Shown here: positions 7,865-16,521 of the stretch, piece after piece
Layout of the letters: each line of letters starts with the position of its first letter
Position numbering within the stretch: position 1 is the stretch's first letter
NCBI RefSeq assembly: GCF_050632385.1
Contig: NZ_CP192599.1
Span: 868,001-932,000, forward strand
Direction: 5' to 3'
DNA length: 64,000 nucleotides
Origin: Humitalea sp050632385
Lineage (GTDB): Bacteria; Pseudomonadota; Alphaproteobacteria; Acetobacterales; Acetobacteraceae
Notes under the pieces: model-generated
The model's input: the letters and a program-made list of their open reading frames with translations, nothing else
What the model was told of the DNA's origin: nothing
Database searches by the model: none
Program-made: the position numbers and the translations under genes

Positions 7865-8521
7865 CTACGCGTGGGTGATCTCGCCCCGCTCGATCACGAA
7901 ACTGGCCTCGACCAAGGGGCGCAGCAGTTCGGGATTGCTCTCGGTGATCAGGATGGCGACATCGGGCAGCGCGTCGCGCAGGCGTTTCAGCGCCTCTGCA
8001 TAACGCTGCGCCAGGGCGGGGGCCAGGCCCTGGAAGGGTTCGTCCAGCAGCACGGCCCGGGTGCCGACCATCAGCGCGCGGCCGAGCGCCACCATCTTGC
8101 CCTGGCCACCCGAAAGCCCCGCGGCCGGGCGGGGGGCGAGGTCGCGCAATTCGGGCAGCAGGGCGAAAATCGCCTCCAGCCGCCGGGCGATTTCCGGCTT
8201 GGGCAATCCCAGAACCTCGGCCGGCAGCAGCATGTTCTGGCGCACGGTGAAGGCACCGAACAGGCGCCGTTCCTCCGGCGCGTAGCCGATGCCGATGCGG
8301 GCGCGGTGATGCGCGGGCAGGGTGGCGGCATCCGCGCCGCCCAGCATCAGGCGCCCGGCCTCCAGCGGCACCAGCCCCATGATGGCACGCAGGGTGGTGG
8401 TCTTGCCCGCGCCATTGCGCCCGACCAGCGCCACCCGCCCACCGGGCGGCACATGCAGCGACACGCCGCGCAGGACCGGCACGCCGGCGATGGCGACCGA
8501 GGCACCCTCCAGCGCGATCAT
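7865..8521 (-). CDS. livF: Branched-chain amino acid-type ABC transporter ATP-binding protein
   Basis: Second ATPase of a Liv/HAAT importer, 218 residues. Walker A GRNGAGKTT lies at about 35-43, the signature LSGGQ at 136-140, and Walker B VLLDEP with the catalytic glutamate near 161. The short length and the APEERRLFGAFTVRQNM segment are typical of LivF. Its ATG overlaps the stop of livG by four bases (8518-8521). Last gene of the five-gene operon; the substrate cannot be told from sequence, since this family carries branched-chain amino acids, amides, urea and aromatic compounds. Confidence 0.93.
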   Translation of the reverse strand: MIALEGASVAIAGVPVLRGVSLHVPPGGRVALVGRNGAGKTTTLRAIMGLVPLEAGRLMLGGADAATLPAHHRARIGIGYAPEERRLFGAFTVRQNMLLPAEVLGLPKPEIARRLEAIFALLPELRDLAPRPAAGLSGGQGKMVALGRALMVGTRAVLLDEPFQGLAPALAQRYAEALKRLRDALPDVAILITESNPELLRPLVEASFVIERGEITHA

Positions 8522-9276
8522 GCGGGGGCACCCGTCTCGATGCCGATGACCTCGCGCCGCACGACGGGGTCGTTCAGCACGGCCTGGGGCGTGCCGAGCG
8601 CAAGGATACGCCCCTGCGACCAGACGGCGACGCGGTCGGCGAAACGGGCCACCACCTCCATGTCGTGTTCGACGAAGACGGCGGTGACGCCGGCGGCGCG
8701 CAGCACGCGGACCAGGGTTTCGACGATCGCCATCTTTTCCGATGCGGCGACGCCGGAGGTCGGCTCGTCCATCAGCAACAACCGCGGCTTCAGCGCCACG
8801 GCCATGGCGATATCGGTCAGCTTGCGCGCGCCCTCGTTCAGCGCATCGGCGCGGGCATGGGCCACGGGCAAAAGGCCAAAACGATCCAACAACGCCTCGG
8901 CATCCCGGCGATAGTCGGGCCGCAGCAGGGGGCGGAAGGGCGACCAGAAGCCGGCATGGGCGGCGACGGCCAGGGCGGCGTTTTCCAGCACCGTGTGTTC
9001 CGTCGAAAGCTGCGGCAATTGGAACGACCGCGCGATTCCGCGATGCACGATGGCGCGCGGCGACAATCCCAGAATCGGCTGGCCGTCGAAGGCGATGCTG
9101 CCGCCCTGCGGCCGCAGGTAGCCGGTGGTCATGTTGATGAAGGTGGTCTTGCCCGCCCCGTTCGGCCCGATGATCGCCAAAAATTCCCCGGCCATCACAT
9201 CCAGGTCGATGCCATCGGCCGCCTTCACGCCACCGAAGGCCAGGCGCAACCCCTTGGCGGAGAGCAGCACGCTCAT
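8518..9276 (-). CDS. livG: Branched-chain amino acid-type ABC transporter ATP-binding protein
   Basis: First ATPase of the importer, 252 residues from the start MSVLLSAKGLRLAFGGVKA at 9276. Walker A GPNGAGKTT is at about 37-45 and Walker B LLLMDEP at 166-172, followed by the H-loop (FVEHDMEVV). The ABC signature position reads LNEGARK (about 146-152) instead of the usual LSxGxxR, a deviation that should weaken one of the two ATP sites but keeps the central glycine. The C-terminal ILALGTPQAVLNDPVVRREVIG tail is typical of LivG. Overlaps livF and livM by four bases on each side. Confidence 0.93.
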   Translation of the reverse strand: MSVLLSAKGLRLAFGGVKAADGIDLDVMAGEFLAIIGPNGAGKTTFINMTTGYLRPQGGSIAFDGQPILGLSPRAIVHRGIARSFQLPQLSTEHTVLENAALAVAAHAGFWSPFRPLLRPDYRRDAEALLDRFGLLPVAHARADALNEGARKLTDIAMAVALKPRLLLMDEPTSGVAASEKMAIVETLVRVLRAAGVTAVFVEHDMEVVARFADRVAVWSQGRILALGTPQAVLNDPVVRREVIGIETGAPA

Positions 9277-10223
9277 GCCCCGCGCACCCGGCGCAAGGCG
9301 CTCTCCAGCAGGCCCCACAGCCCCCGCGCGGCAAACAGGATGACGCCCAGCAACACGCTGCCCAGGATCAACTGCCAGGAATCGGCGACGGTGGCCGCCG
9401 CGTAGACGCGGACCATCTCGAACGCGACCGCCCCCAGGAACGGCCCCAGCACCGCCCCGGCCCCGCCCAGAATGGCGATGAACACCAATTCCCCGGACGC
9501 GGTCCAATAGCCCAGCAGCGGCGTCACATGCCGCGTCGTCATCGCGATCAGCGCCCCGGCGCAGCCGGCCAGCAGGGCCGAGGCGACATAGGCACACAGC
9601 AGCGCGGCGCGGGCCGACACGCCCATGAATTCCAGCCGCGTCTCGCGCGTCTTGATCGCGCTCAGCGCCTGGCCCATCGGCGATGCTAGGTAGACCCGCG
9701 CCAAAAACCCGGCCCCCAGCGCCAGCGCCAGGGCGATGCCGAACAGCGCCCATTCATAGGAATCCCGGTCCAGCCGCATCCCGGCGACCGTTGGCGCCAG
9801 GACCCGTATCCCGTCGGTGCCCTTGGTGAGGTGGTAGAGTTTTTCGAGCAGCGAATAGAAGACCATGCTCAAGGCCAGGTTCATCATGCCGAAGAAGATC
9901 TCGCGGTAGCGGCAGACGAAGAGCCCGATGACCAACCCCAGCAGCGCCGATCCGGCGGCGGCCAGTGGCAGCAGCACCAGCGCCTCCGGCATCGAAGGTG
10001 CCGCGAAGGCCACGACATAGGCGGCGAAGGCGACGTAGAGCGCATGGCCGAAACTGACCTGCCCCGCGCGCAGCAGCAGCAGGATGCCAAGCACCGCCAG
10101 CCCCTTGGCCAGTGCCAGGGTCAGCACGAATTTCAGCCAGGGTGCCGCGAAGGCCACCGCCACGAGGGCGGCGGCCCCGGCCAGGGCCAGGGCGGCTTCG
10201 GTGCGTCCCCCTGGCTCAGACAC
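9273..10223 (-). CDS. livM: Branched-chain amino acid-type ABC transporter permease
   Basis: Inner-membrane permease of 316 residues with about nine hydrophobic segments. Recognisable LivM features include GQVSFGHALYVAFAAYVVAF near residues 55-75 and the conserved loop MGQALSAIKTRETRLEFMG near 180. The AILGGAGAVLGPFLGA segment near 250 is also characteristic. It overlaps livG by four bases and livH by eight, so the operon is translated as a tightly linked unit. Confidence 0.93.
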   Translation of the reverse strand: MSEPGGRTEAALALAGAAALVAVAFAAPWLKFVLTLALAKGLAVLGILLLLRAGQVSFGHALYVAFAAYVVAFAAPSMPEALVLLPLAAAGSALLGLVIGLFVCRYREIFFGMMNLALSMVFYSLLEKLYHLTKGTDGIRVLAPTVAGMRLDRDSYEWALFGIALALALGAGFLARVYLASPMGQALSAIKTRETRLEFMGVSARAALLCAYVASALLAGCAGALIAMTTRHVTPLLGYWTASGELVFIAILGGAGAVLGPFLGAVAFEMVRVYAAATVADSWQLILGSVLLGVILFAARGLWGLLESALRRVRGA

Positions 10224-11151
10224 GACGCGTCACCGCCACGCCGAAGAGCCCCTGCGGCCGCACCAGCAGCACCGCCACCATGATGATGTAGGGCACCACG
10301 ACCTCGAACTCCGGCGCGAAGTAGACGGCGACCGAACGCCCGAGTCCGATCAGCAAGGCGGCGATGGCCGCACCCTCGATCTGCCCCAGCCCGGCCGTGG
10401 CGACGACGGCGAAACTCAGCACGATGGTGGAGGCGCCGACTCCCGGCACAAGCGCCGCCGTCGGCGACGACAAGGCCCCGCCGAGCGCCGCCAGCGCCGC
10501 ACCAAAGGTGAAGGTCAGCAGATAGACCCGCGCGCTATCGATGCCGATGGCGGTCGCGGCCTCCCGATCCTCGGTCACCGCGACGATCACGCGGCCGGTC
10601 AGGGTGCGGCGCAGGAAGACGGTCAGCCCGATCAGCACCGCCACGGCCACGCCAGGCAGCAGGAAAAGCTGATAGGCGGTGAACGGGATGGCATCGCCGC
10701 CAAAGGGCACATCCACCGTGCCGAGCAGCCGCACCGCGGCGTCATTGTGCACCGGCTGCACGCCCCAGATCAGTTTCTGGACATCCTCCAGGATCATGAA
10801 CAGGGCGAAGGTCACCAGCAGTTGCAGCACCGGATCCTGGCCATAGACCCGGCGCAGCAGCAGCTTTTCGATCAACGGCCCCAGCACCGCCCCCACCAGC
10901 GCCGCCGACAAGACGATGGCCGGCAGCGAGGCCCAGGCCGGCAACCCGCGCGATGCCGCGAAAATCCCCGCGCTGGCCGCCGCATAGGCCCCGATCGCAT
11001 AGAGCGAGCCATGCGCGACGTTCAGCACGCGCAGCACGCCAAACACCAGGGTCAGCCCCACGGCCACGAGGAAGATCAGCGCCGCCGACGAAATCCCGTC
11101 CAGCAGCGCCAACCCCACCAGCAGCCCATTGTCGGCGAGCCAATCGCCCAT
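10216..11151 (-). CDS. livH: Branched-chain amino acid-type ABC transporter permease
   Basis: Inner-membrane permease, 311 residues from the ATG at 11151 (MGDWLADNGLLVGLALLDG). Family landmarks are GLTLVFGVLRVLNVAHGSLYAIGAY near the N-terminus, the cytoplasmic loop LTGRVIVAVTEDREAATAIG, and ALAALGGALSSP. The start codon overlaps the livK stop as ATGA, which decides this start over the upstream methionine. Partner of livM in the membrane channel. Confidence 0.93.
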   Translation of the reverse strand: MGDWLADNGLLVGLALLDGISSAALIFLVAVGLTLVFGVLRVLNVAHGSLYAIGAYAAASAGIFAASRGLPAWASLPAIVLSAALVGAVLGPLIEKLLLRRVYGQDPVLQLLVTFALFMILEDVQKLIWGVQPVHNDAAVRLLGTVDVPFGGDAIPFTAYQLFLLPGVAVAVLIGLTVFLRRTLTGRVIVAVTEDREAATAIGIDSARVYLLTFTFGAALAALGGALSSPTAALVPGVGASTIVLSFAVVATAGLGQIEGAAIAALLIGLGRSVAVYFAPEFEVVVPYIIMVAVLLVRPQGLFGVAVTRRV

Positions 11152-12479
11152 CAGGCGTAGGGGATCGGGGCCGGCACCCGGTCCAGGATCTCGGGCTTCA
11201 GCCCGCGCAGCCATTCGATGCTGTTCTGCCCGGCCGGGGTGGTCACCAGTTCCGGCGGGAAGATCACCATGCTGTCCATGACCGCGAAGGGATAGGCGTC
11301 CACATGGCGGGTCGTGCCGATCAACTGCGGTTCCAGCCCCTGGCCGTCCTCGCGGATTTTCATGCGGCTGGTCGGCGTGTCGAATTCCAGGTTCGGGAAG
11401 GCCGCGGCCAGTTCCGCCTCATTCGGCCAGGCGCCGCCCTTGGTCGCGATGGCCTTGGCATAGGCGGCCTGCAAGGCGGAAAACGCCTGGGCCATGTGAT
11501 GCGTCGGGTAGATCGGATAGGCGTTGTAGCGACGGCGAAACCCCTCGGTGAAGCGGCGCAGCGCCGCGGGGTCGCGCGGGCGCGGATGCAGGTGCCAATG
11601 ATCGCCGCGGCTGCCGATGATATGCCCCGCCGGCAGGCTGCGCCCGACCCGCTCCAGCGAGGATTCCGCCAGGGGCGACACCAGGGTCGAGCGTTCGAAC
11701 AGCCGCCGTTCATTGGCCTGGCGGATGAAGGTGTCCAACTCCCCGCCCCAGGTGGTCGAGAAGATCACATCCGGCCGCAACTGCAGCAGGCGGGTGATCT
11801 CGGTCGAGAAATCGGTGGCGCCGAACCGCGGGAAGAGTTCCGCCACCGTCCGCGTGTCGGGCTTCAGCGCCGTCATCGCGGTGCGCCAGATCTCCCAGGA
11901 ATCGCGGCCCCAGGCGTAGTCCTGGTTCAGCACGGCCATGGTGCGGAAATTGGGCTTGGTCTTCAGCAGATACAGCAGCGGGGCCAGGACTTCCGGCGTC
12001 GCATTGGCCTGCGGGCGGAAGGCGTATTGGTAGCGCTTCTCCTCAAAGATGCGCTGGGTGCCGCAATCCCACAGCAGCGTGACCTTGCGCAACTCCTCGG
12101 CCAGCGGCGTGCAGGCGAGGCAGGAGCCGGAGGAGATCGAGGCGAAGATGACGTCGACCCGCTCATTCTGCACCAGCCGGCGGAATTCGCCGACCAGATG
12201 ATCGATCCCCGGCGCTTCATCGACGAAGAACAGCCGCACCGGCACGCCGCCGATACCGCCGGCGGCGTTGAGTTCCTCGGCCAGCATTTCCGCCGCCTGG
12301 CGGCCCGGCACGCCGAAGACCGAGGCGGGGCCGGAGAGGAAGGTGGTGATGCCGATCTTCAATTCGGTCGGCTTGGTTGCCTGCGCCATGGCGGCGTTGC
12401 GCAGCGCCTCCGGCAGGAACACTCCGCCGAAGCCGGTGCCGAGCATCAGCCCGCGCCGGGAGACTTCGTTCTCGATCAT
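11151..12479 (-). CDS. livK: Tat-exported substrate-binding protein of a Liv/HAAT ABC importer
   Basis: Periplasmic receptor of the importer, 442 residues. The start at 12479 gives a twin-arginine type signal (residues 8-12 SRRGL, then a hydrophobic stretch and AMA near 29-31). The mature part is a type I periplasmic binding fold (LKIGITTFLSGPASVFG, then AAEMLAEELNAAGGIGG), as in ligand-binding family Peripla_BP_6. At 442 residues it is longer than classical LivK. First gene of the operon; 158 bp separate it from divergent pdxY. Substrate unknown. Confidence 0.88.
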   Translation of the reverse strand: MIENEVSRRGLMLGTGFGGVFLPEALRNAAMAQATKPTELKIGITTFLSGPASVFGVPGRQAAEMLAEELNAAGGIGGVPVRLFFVDEAPGIDHLVGEFRRLVQNERVDVIFASISSGSCLACTPLAEELRKVTLLWDCGTQRIFEEKRYQYAFRPQANATPEVLAPLLYLLKTKPNFRTMAVLNQDYAWGRDSWEIWRTAMTALKPDTRTVAELFPRFGATDFSTEITRLLQLRPDVIFSTTWGGELDTFIRQANERRLFERSTLVSPLAESSLERVGRSLPAGHIIGSRGDHWHLHPRPRDPAALRRFTEGFRRRYNAYPIYPTHHMAQAFSALQAAYAKAIATKGGAWPNEAELAAAFPNLEFDTPTSRMKIREDGQGLEPQLIGTTRHVDAYPFAVMDSMVIFPPELVTTPAGQNSIEWLRGLKPEILDRVPAPIPYA

Positions 12480-12637
12480 GGCCGTTTCCCTGTGCCGTCC
12501 GCTGAAGCGGATCATTGTGGGGGCAGTATGGTGACCGGCCCGGGATCGGCGCAAGGCCCACGCCGGCCATGCGCCGGTGCCGGTTGATTCTTGGCCGAGT
12601 GACCCGCAGGGTCGGCCGCGAACGGCGGGTGCAGCGC

Positions 12638-13486
12638 GTGAATATCCTCTCGATCCAATCCTCGGTCGCCTATGGCCATGTCGGCAATTCATCGGCGGTG
12701 TTTCCGCTGCAACGGCTGGGCGCGGATGTCTGGGCCATCAATACCGTGCAGTTCAGCAACCACACCGGCTATGGCGCCTGGCGCGGGCAGGTGTTCGACG
12801 CGGCGCTGATCGGCGACTTGGTGCAGGGCATCGCCGATCGCGGCGTGCTGCCGCGCTGCGATGCCGTGCTGTCGGGCTACATGGGCGATGCGGCGATCGG
12901 GCAGGCGATCCTGGACGCGGCGCTGTGCGTGAAGGACGCCAACCCGCGCGCGCTGTGGTGCTGCGATCCGGTGATCGGCGATGTCGGGCGCGGCATCTTC
13001 GTCCGCCCCGGCATTCCGGAATTCTTCCGCGACCAGGCGCTGCCGAAGGCCGATATCGCGACCCCGAACCAGTTCGAGCTGGAATGGCTGACCGGGACGA
13101 CCATCGCGACCCTGGCCGATGCCAAGGCCGCCGTCGCCACCCTGATGGCGGGCGGCCCGCGCGTGGTGTTGCTGACCAGCCTGGCGGTCGAGGACACGCC
13201 CGATGACGCGGTCGACCTGCTGGTCGGCGAAGGCGGCGCCTTCCACCGCCTGCGCACGCCGCGCCTGTCGGTGCAGGTGAACGGCGCGGGCGACGCCATC
13301 GCCGCCCTGTTCCTGTTCCACCTGCTGCGGGGGCAGGGCGGCGCCGGCGCGATGGCATCCGCCGTCAGCAGCATTTTTGGCGTGCTGCGCGCGACCGAGG
13401 CCGCGGGGTCGCGCGAAATCCTGACCGTTGCCGCGCAGGAGGAGTTCGTGCGCCCGTCACGGGTTTTCGCGCCCGAACCCGCCTGA
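12638..13486 (+). CDS. pdxY: pyridoxal kinase
   Basis: Phosphorylates pyridoxal (and related vitamers) to PLP in the salvage pathway. A GTG start at 12638 is preferred because the product then begins VNILSIQSSVAYGHVGNSSAV, the canonical PdxY N-terminus; the ATG at 12569 would add a non-conserved tail. The 282-residue ribokinase-fold protein has CDPVIGD in the middle and the anion-hole motif NGAGDAIAALF near 228-238, with the catalytic aspartate in GAGD. It is divergent from the liv operon and convergent with the NHL-repeat gene. Confidence 0.93.
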   Translation: MNILSIQSSVAYGHVGNSSAVFPLQRLGADVWAINTVQFSNHTGYGAWRGQVFDAALIGDLVQGIADRGVLPRCDAVLSGYMGDAAIGQAILDAALCVKDANPRALWCCDPVIGDVGRGIFVRPGIPEFFRDQALPKADIATPNQFELEWLTGTTIATLADAKAAVATLMAGGPRVVLLTSLAVEDTPDDAVDLLVGEGGAFHRLRTPRLSVQVNGAGDAIAALFLFHLLRGQGGAGAMASAVSSIFGVLRATEAAGSREILTVAAQEEFVRPSRVFAPEPA

Positions 13487-13490
13487 CGGT

Positions 13491-14342
13491 TCAGATGGGC
13501 GTAAGCCGCGTGACCCGGCCTGGGTTCATCTCAGACAAATAGATCGCCCCATCGGCCCCGATCGCCATGCCATGGGCGCCGTTCAGCACCGGCCGGCAGC
13601 GGGCGACGAGCGCGCCATCCGCCGTGAACATCGACAGGCGCGGCACCTGGTCGGTCACCAGCAGATGCCCATCGGCATCCACATTGACCGACATCGGCCG
13701 ATAGACATCGTCGATGGACAGCAGGTGCCGCCCATCGGGGGCGAACACCTGCACGCGGTCGTTCTCACGGTCAGCGACCGCGACGCGGCCATCGGCGAAG
13801 ACGGCGACCGAATGCGGCGTGCTGAACTGGCCGGGGCCACGACCCGCTTCGCCCCAGCCGCCGCGCGGGGACAGATCCGGGCCGAAGACATGCACGCGCG
13901 TGGCACCATAGCCGTCGGCGACATAGGCCGTGCCATCGGCGGCAAACCCGACATCGCAGGGCGCATTGAACGGCACGTCCGCGCGGTGCCGCGTGCCCAG
14001 CGTCGCCACCGGCACGCCATCGGGGGTGAAGACGATGATCTGGTGCGCATCGCGGTCGATCACCCAGACGCGGCCATCGGGGGCGACGGAGAGCATGTGC
14101 CCATCGGCGATGATATCGCCGCCCCAGCCACCCAGCAGCGTGCCATCGGCACCCAGTACCGCAACGGCCGGGTCGCAGGCGCCGATGCAGGGGTCGCTCC
14201 GCAGCAACACCAGCACCCGTCCATCGGCCAGGCAGGCGACATCCGATACCAGGCCATAGCCCGCCGGCAATACGCCCCAGGGGCGTTCGACACGGTAGCG
14301 CCTGGCACCCAGGCTGACCGTCAGCGGATGGATCACGCCCAT
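13491..14342 (-). CDS. NHL-repeat beta-propeller protein
   Basis: A 283-residue protein made of about six repeats of the form P-x-x-V-x-V-x-x-D-G-x-x-x-V-x-D, for example SVAPDGRVWVIDRDAHQIIV, DVGFAADGTAYVADGYGATRV and SVAVFADGRVAVADRENDRV. This is the NHL beta-propeller pattern also found in peptidyl-hydroxyglycine alpha-amidating lyases and in scaffold proteins. There is no signal peptide from the chosen start at 14342 (MGVIHPLTVS). Two bases separate it from the yeiH-type gene upstream, so they form an operon. The activity is unknown; a sugar-lactonase-like or lyase role is possible but not supported by visible catalytic residues. Confidence 0.75.
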   Translation of the reverse strand: MGVIHPLTVSLGARRYRVERPWGVLPAGYGLVSDVACLADGRVLVLLRSDPCIGACDPAVAVLGADGTLLGGWGGDIIADGHMLSVAPDGRVWVIDRDAHQIIVFTPDGVPVATLGTRHRADVPFNAPCDVGFAADGTAYVADGYGATRVHVFGPDLSPRGGWGEAGRGPGQFSTPHSVAVFADGRVAVADRENDRVQVFAPDGRHLLSIDDVYRPMSVNVDADGHLLVTDQVPRLSMFTADGALVARCRPVLNGAHGMAIGADGAIYLSEMNPGRVTRLTPI

Positions 14343-14344
14343 GT

Positions 14345-15358
14345 TCAAATCCCGATCAGCCGCACACCGGCCCAGGCCAGGGCGGCGATGAACACCGTGC
14401 TCAAGACACCCAGCATCAGCGGCGCCGCGCCGCGCGCCCGCAAGGCCCGCAAGTCGGTGGACAGGCCCAGGCCCGCGACCGATGCCGCCAGCAGCCAGGG
14501 CACCACGGCACGCGAAGCTTCCCGCGCTTCCGGCGGCAGCAGCCCGGTCGAACCCAGCAGCACCAGCCCCAGGAAGCCGAAGGCGAACCAGGGGGTGGCG
14601 ACCTTGGCATCGCCGGCGGTGCCGCCGCGCGCCACCCACCAGCCCAGCACCAGCACCGCCGGGGCCAGCAGGAAGACCCGCGCCAGCTTCATCACCGTGC
14701 CGGATTGCGCGGCCTCGGTACCGCCCGCGGCGGCGGCCCCCACGGCCTGCACAACCTCATGGATGCTGGCCCCCGCCCAGATCCCGTAGCCGAGCGGCGA
14801 CAGCCCGAGCGGGGCCGCCAGCATCGGCCAGATCAGCAGCGCCGCCGTGCCGCACAGGGTGATGACCGCCAGCGCATAGGCGACATCCTCATCCCGGCCT
14901 TTGGCCACCTGGTTGGCGGCGACGATGGCCGATGCGCCGCAGATCGCCGTGCCCGTGCCGATCAGCAAGGACAGCGTGTGATCCACCCCCATCACCCGGC
15001 CCAGCCACATGGTAAACGGCAAGGTCGCCGCGACCACGACGAAGGCCAGCGCCAGGGCCGGCGCGCCGATCCCCAGAAGTTCCGTCAGCGTCACCTGCAA
15101 GCCAAGCAGCACGATGGCGAAGCGCAGCACCGGCCGCACGGCATAGGCGATGCCCGGCCTCCAGGCGGCCGGCGCCCCCATCGCGGCGCGCACGGCGATG
15201 CCGATCACCAAGGCGACCACCACCGGGTTCAGCGCCGCCAGCCCCGAAGCCCGGCGGATCACGATGGCAACGGCGGCGATGGCGAAAGCCACCAGCAGGC
15301 CCGGCGCGATGGCGCGCAGCCGGTCGAGCGGTGAGGTGAGGGTGGCTCCGGCTGGCAT
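14345..15358 (-). CDS. YeiH/UPF0324 family putative exporter
   Basis: Integral membrane protein of 337 residues with about ten hydrophobic segments, of the YeiH (putative sulfate exporter) family. Diagnostic stretches are LRFAIVLLGLQVTLTEL, LLIGTGTAICGASAIVAANQVAKG, YGIWAGASIHEVVQAVGAA and the C-terminal GLSTDLRALRARGAAPLMLG. Two closely spaced methionines (15364 and 15358) are both possible starts. It precedes the NHL gene by two bases and diverges from the TAXI receptor; the 158-bp gap must carry both promoters. Confidence 0.88.
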   Translation of the reverse strand: MPAGATLTSPLDRLRAIAPGLLVAFAIAAVAIVIRRASGLAALNPVVVALVIGIAVRAAMGAPAAWRPGIAYAVRPVLRFAIVLLGLQVTLTELLGIGAPALALAFVVVAATLPFTMWLGRVMGVDHTLSLLIGTGTAICGASAIVAANQVAKGRDEDVAYALAVITLCGTAALLIWPMLAAPLGLSPLGYGIWAGASIHEVVQAVGAAAAGGTEAAQSGTVMKLARVFLLAPAVLVLGWWVARGGTAGDAKVATPWFAFGFLGLVLLGSTGLLPPEAREASRAVVPWLLAASVAGLGLSTDLRALRARGAAPLMLGVLSTVFIAALAWAGVRLIGI

Positions 15359-15516
15359 GGCCATGGGTGGGTTCGGGCTCCGTGGCCAAGGTTCCGGACA
15401 GGCTTGCCGCCGCAACTGCCGCTGGTCAACCGTGTGACATGTCTGCGGATACGGGATTGCGGACCTTGCCAAGCCGCGCCCATCATCCGCGCTTCATTCG
15501 ACACGAGGCTCCGACC

Positions 15517-16506
15517 ATGACGCAGACGACCCGCCGCACGCTGATCGCCGGCAGCGCCCTGGCGCTGCCCTTCATCCGCACCGCGCAGGCACAGCAGACG
15601 CTGGAATGGGTCGCGGGTTCGCTCGGTGGCGGCTGGTACACTATGGCCGCCGGCCTCGCGACCTTGATCCAGGAAGAGAACCCGCAGATCCGCATCCGCG
15701 TCGTGCCCGGCGGGGGCCTGGCCAATGCCACGCGCATCAACAATGGCCAGAGCCAGATCGGCTTCGGCATCGATGCCTTCGCCGCCAATGCCGCGAAGGG
15801 CGAGGAGCCCTACACCGCCGTCCACGACAAGCTGCGCAGCCTGGGCACCGGCTATTCGCCGACCGACCACTACCTGCTGCGCCGCGCCGATGGCGGGCCG
15901 GAGGATATGCGCGGCATCCTGACCCAGCGCGGGCTGAAGATCGGCACGCCGCAACGGTCGAGCACGGATGAGATGACGATGCAGCGCATCCTGCGCTTCC
16001 TCGGCACCAGCCCCGAGGCGATTCGTTCCGGTGGCGGGCGCTACCTGAACGGCTCCTATGCCGATATCTCGGCGGCCTTCATCGATGGCCAGGTGGACTA
16101 TGTCTATGTGGCCCTCGCCCGCCCGGCCGCGATCCTGACCGAAATCGCCCAGGGCCGCCGCACCGGCCGGCTGGTCGGCTTCCCGGACGATATCCGCAAC
16201 CATCTGATCTCGACCTATGCCTATACCCAGGCCGACCTGCCCGCCGGCACCTACCCGGCGCTGCAGCCCGACGCGATCAAGGTGACCGCGATGGACACGG
16301 TGATCCTGGTCAACGAAAGCGTCCCGGCCCCGATCGTCGAGGCGATCACCAAGACGCTGATCAACGCCAAGGGGCCACGCATGGCGGCCATCCACGCCAG
16401 CATGGCGGCCTTCGATCCGGCCACCGCCTGGCGCTATCCGGGCGTGCCGCTGGCGCCGGGGGCGGCCGCGGCGTTTCGGGCCGCCGGGGTGATGCCGGCC
16501 GCCTGA
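15517..16506 (+). CDS. TAXI family TRAP transporter substrate receptor
   Basis: Periplasmic receptor of a TRAP transporter of the TAXI subfamily, 329 residues. The N-terminus has a Tat-like signal (residues 5-6 RR, then a hydrophobic core and AQA near 23-25). The mature part matches TAXI proteins: GSLGGGWYTMAAGLATLI, then VPGGGLANATRINNGQSQIG near residues 65-85, and ending VPLAPGAAAAFRAAG. It lies 15 bp upstream of the fused membrane component at 16522, so the two form one transporter. The substrate is not evident; dicarboxylates or amino acids are typical of the group. Confidence 0.9.
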   Translation: MTQTTRRTLIAGSALALPFIRTAQAQQTLEWVAGSLGGGWYTMAAGLATLIQEENPQIRIRVVPGGGLANATRINNGQSQIGFGIDAFAANAAKGEEPYTAVHDKLRSLGTGYSPTDHYLLRRADGGPEDMRGILTQRGLKIGTPQRSSTDEMTMQRILRFLGTSPEAIRSGGGRYLNGSYADISAAFIDGQVDYVYVALARPAAILTEIAQGRRTGRLVGFPDDIRNHLISTYAYTQADLPAGTYPALQPDAIKVTAMDTVILVNESVPAPIVEAITKTLINAKGPRMAAIHASMAAFDPATAWRYPGVPLAPGAAAAFRAAGVMPAA

Positions 16507-16521
16507 TCCAAAGAGGCCGCG

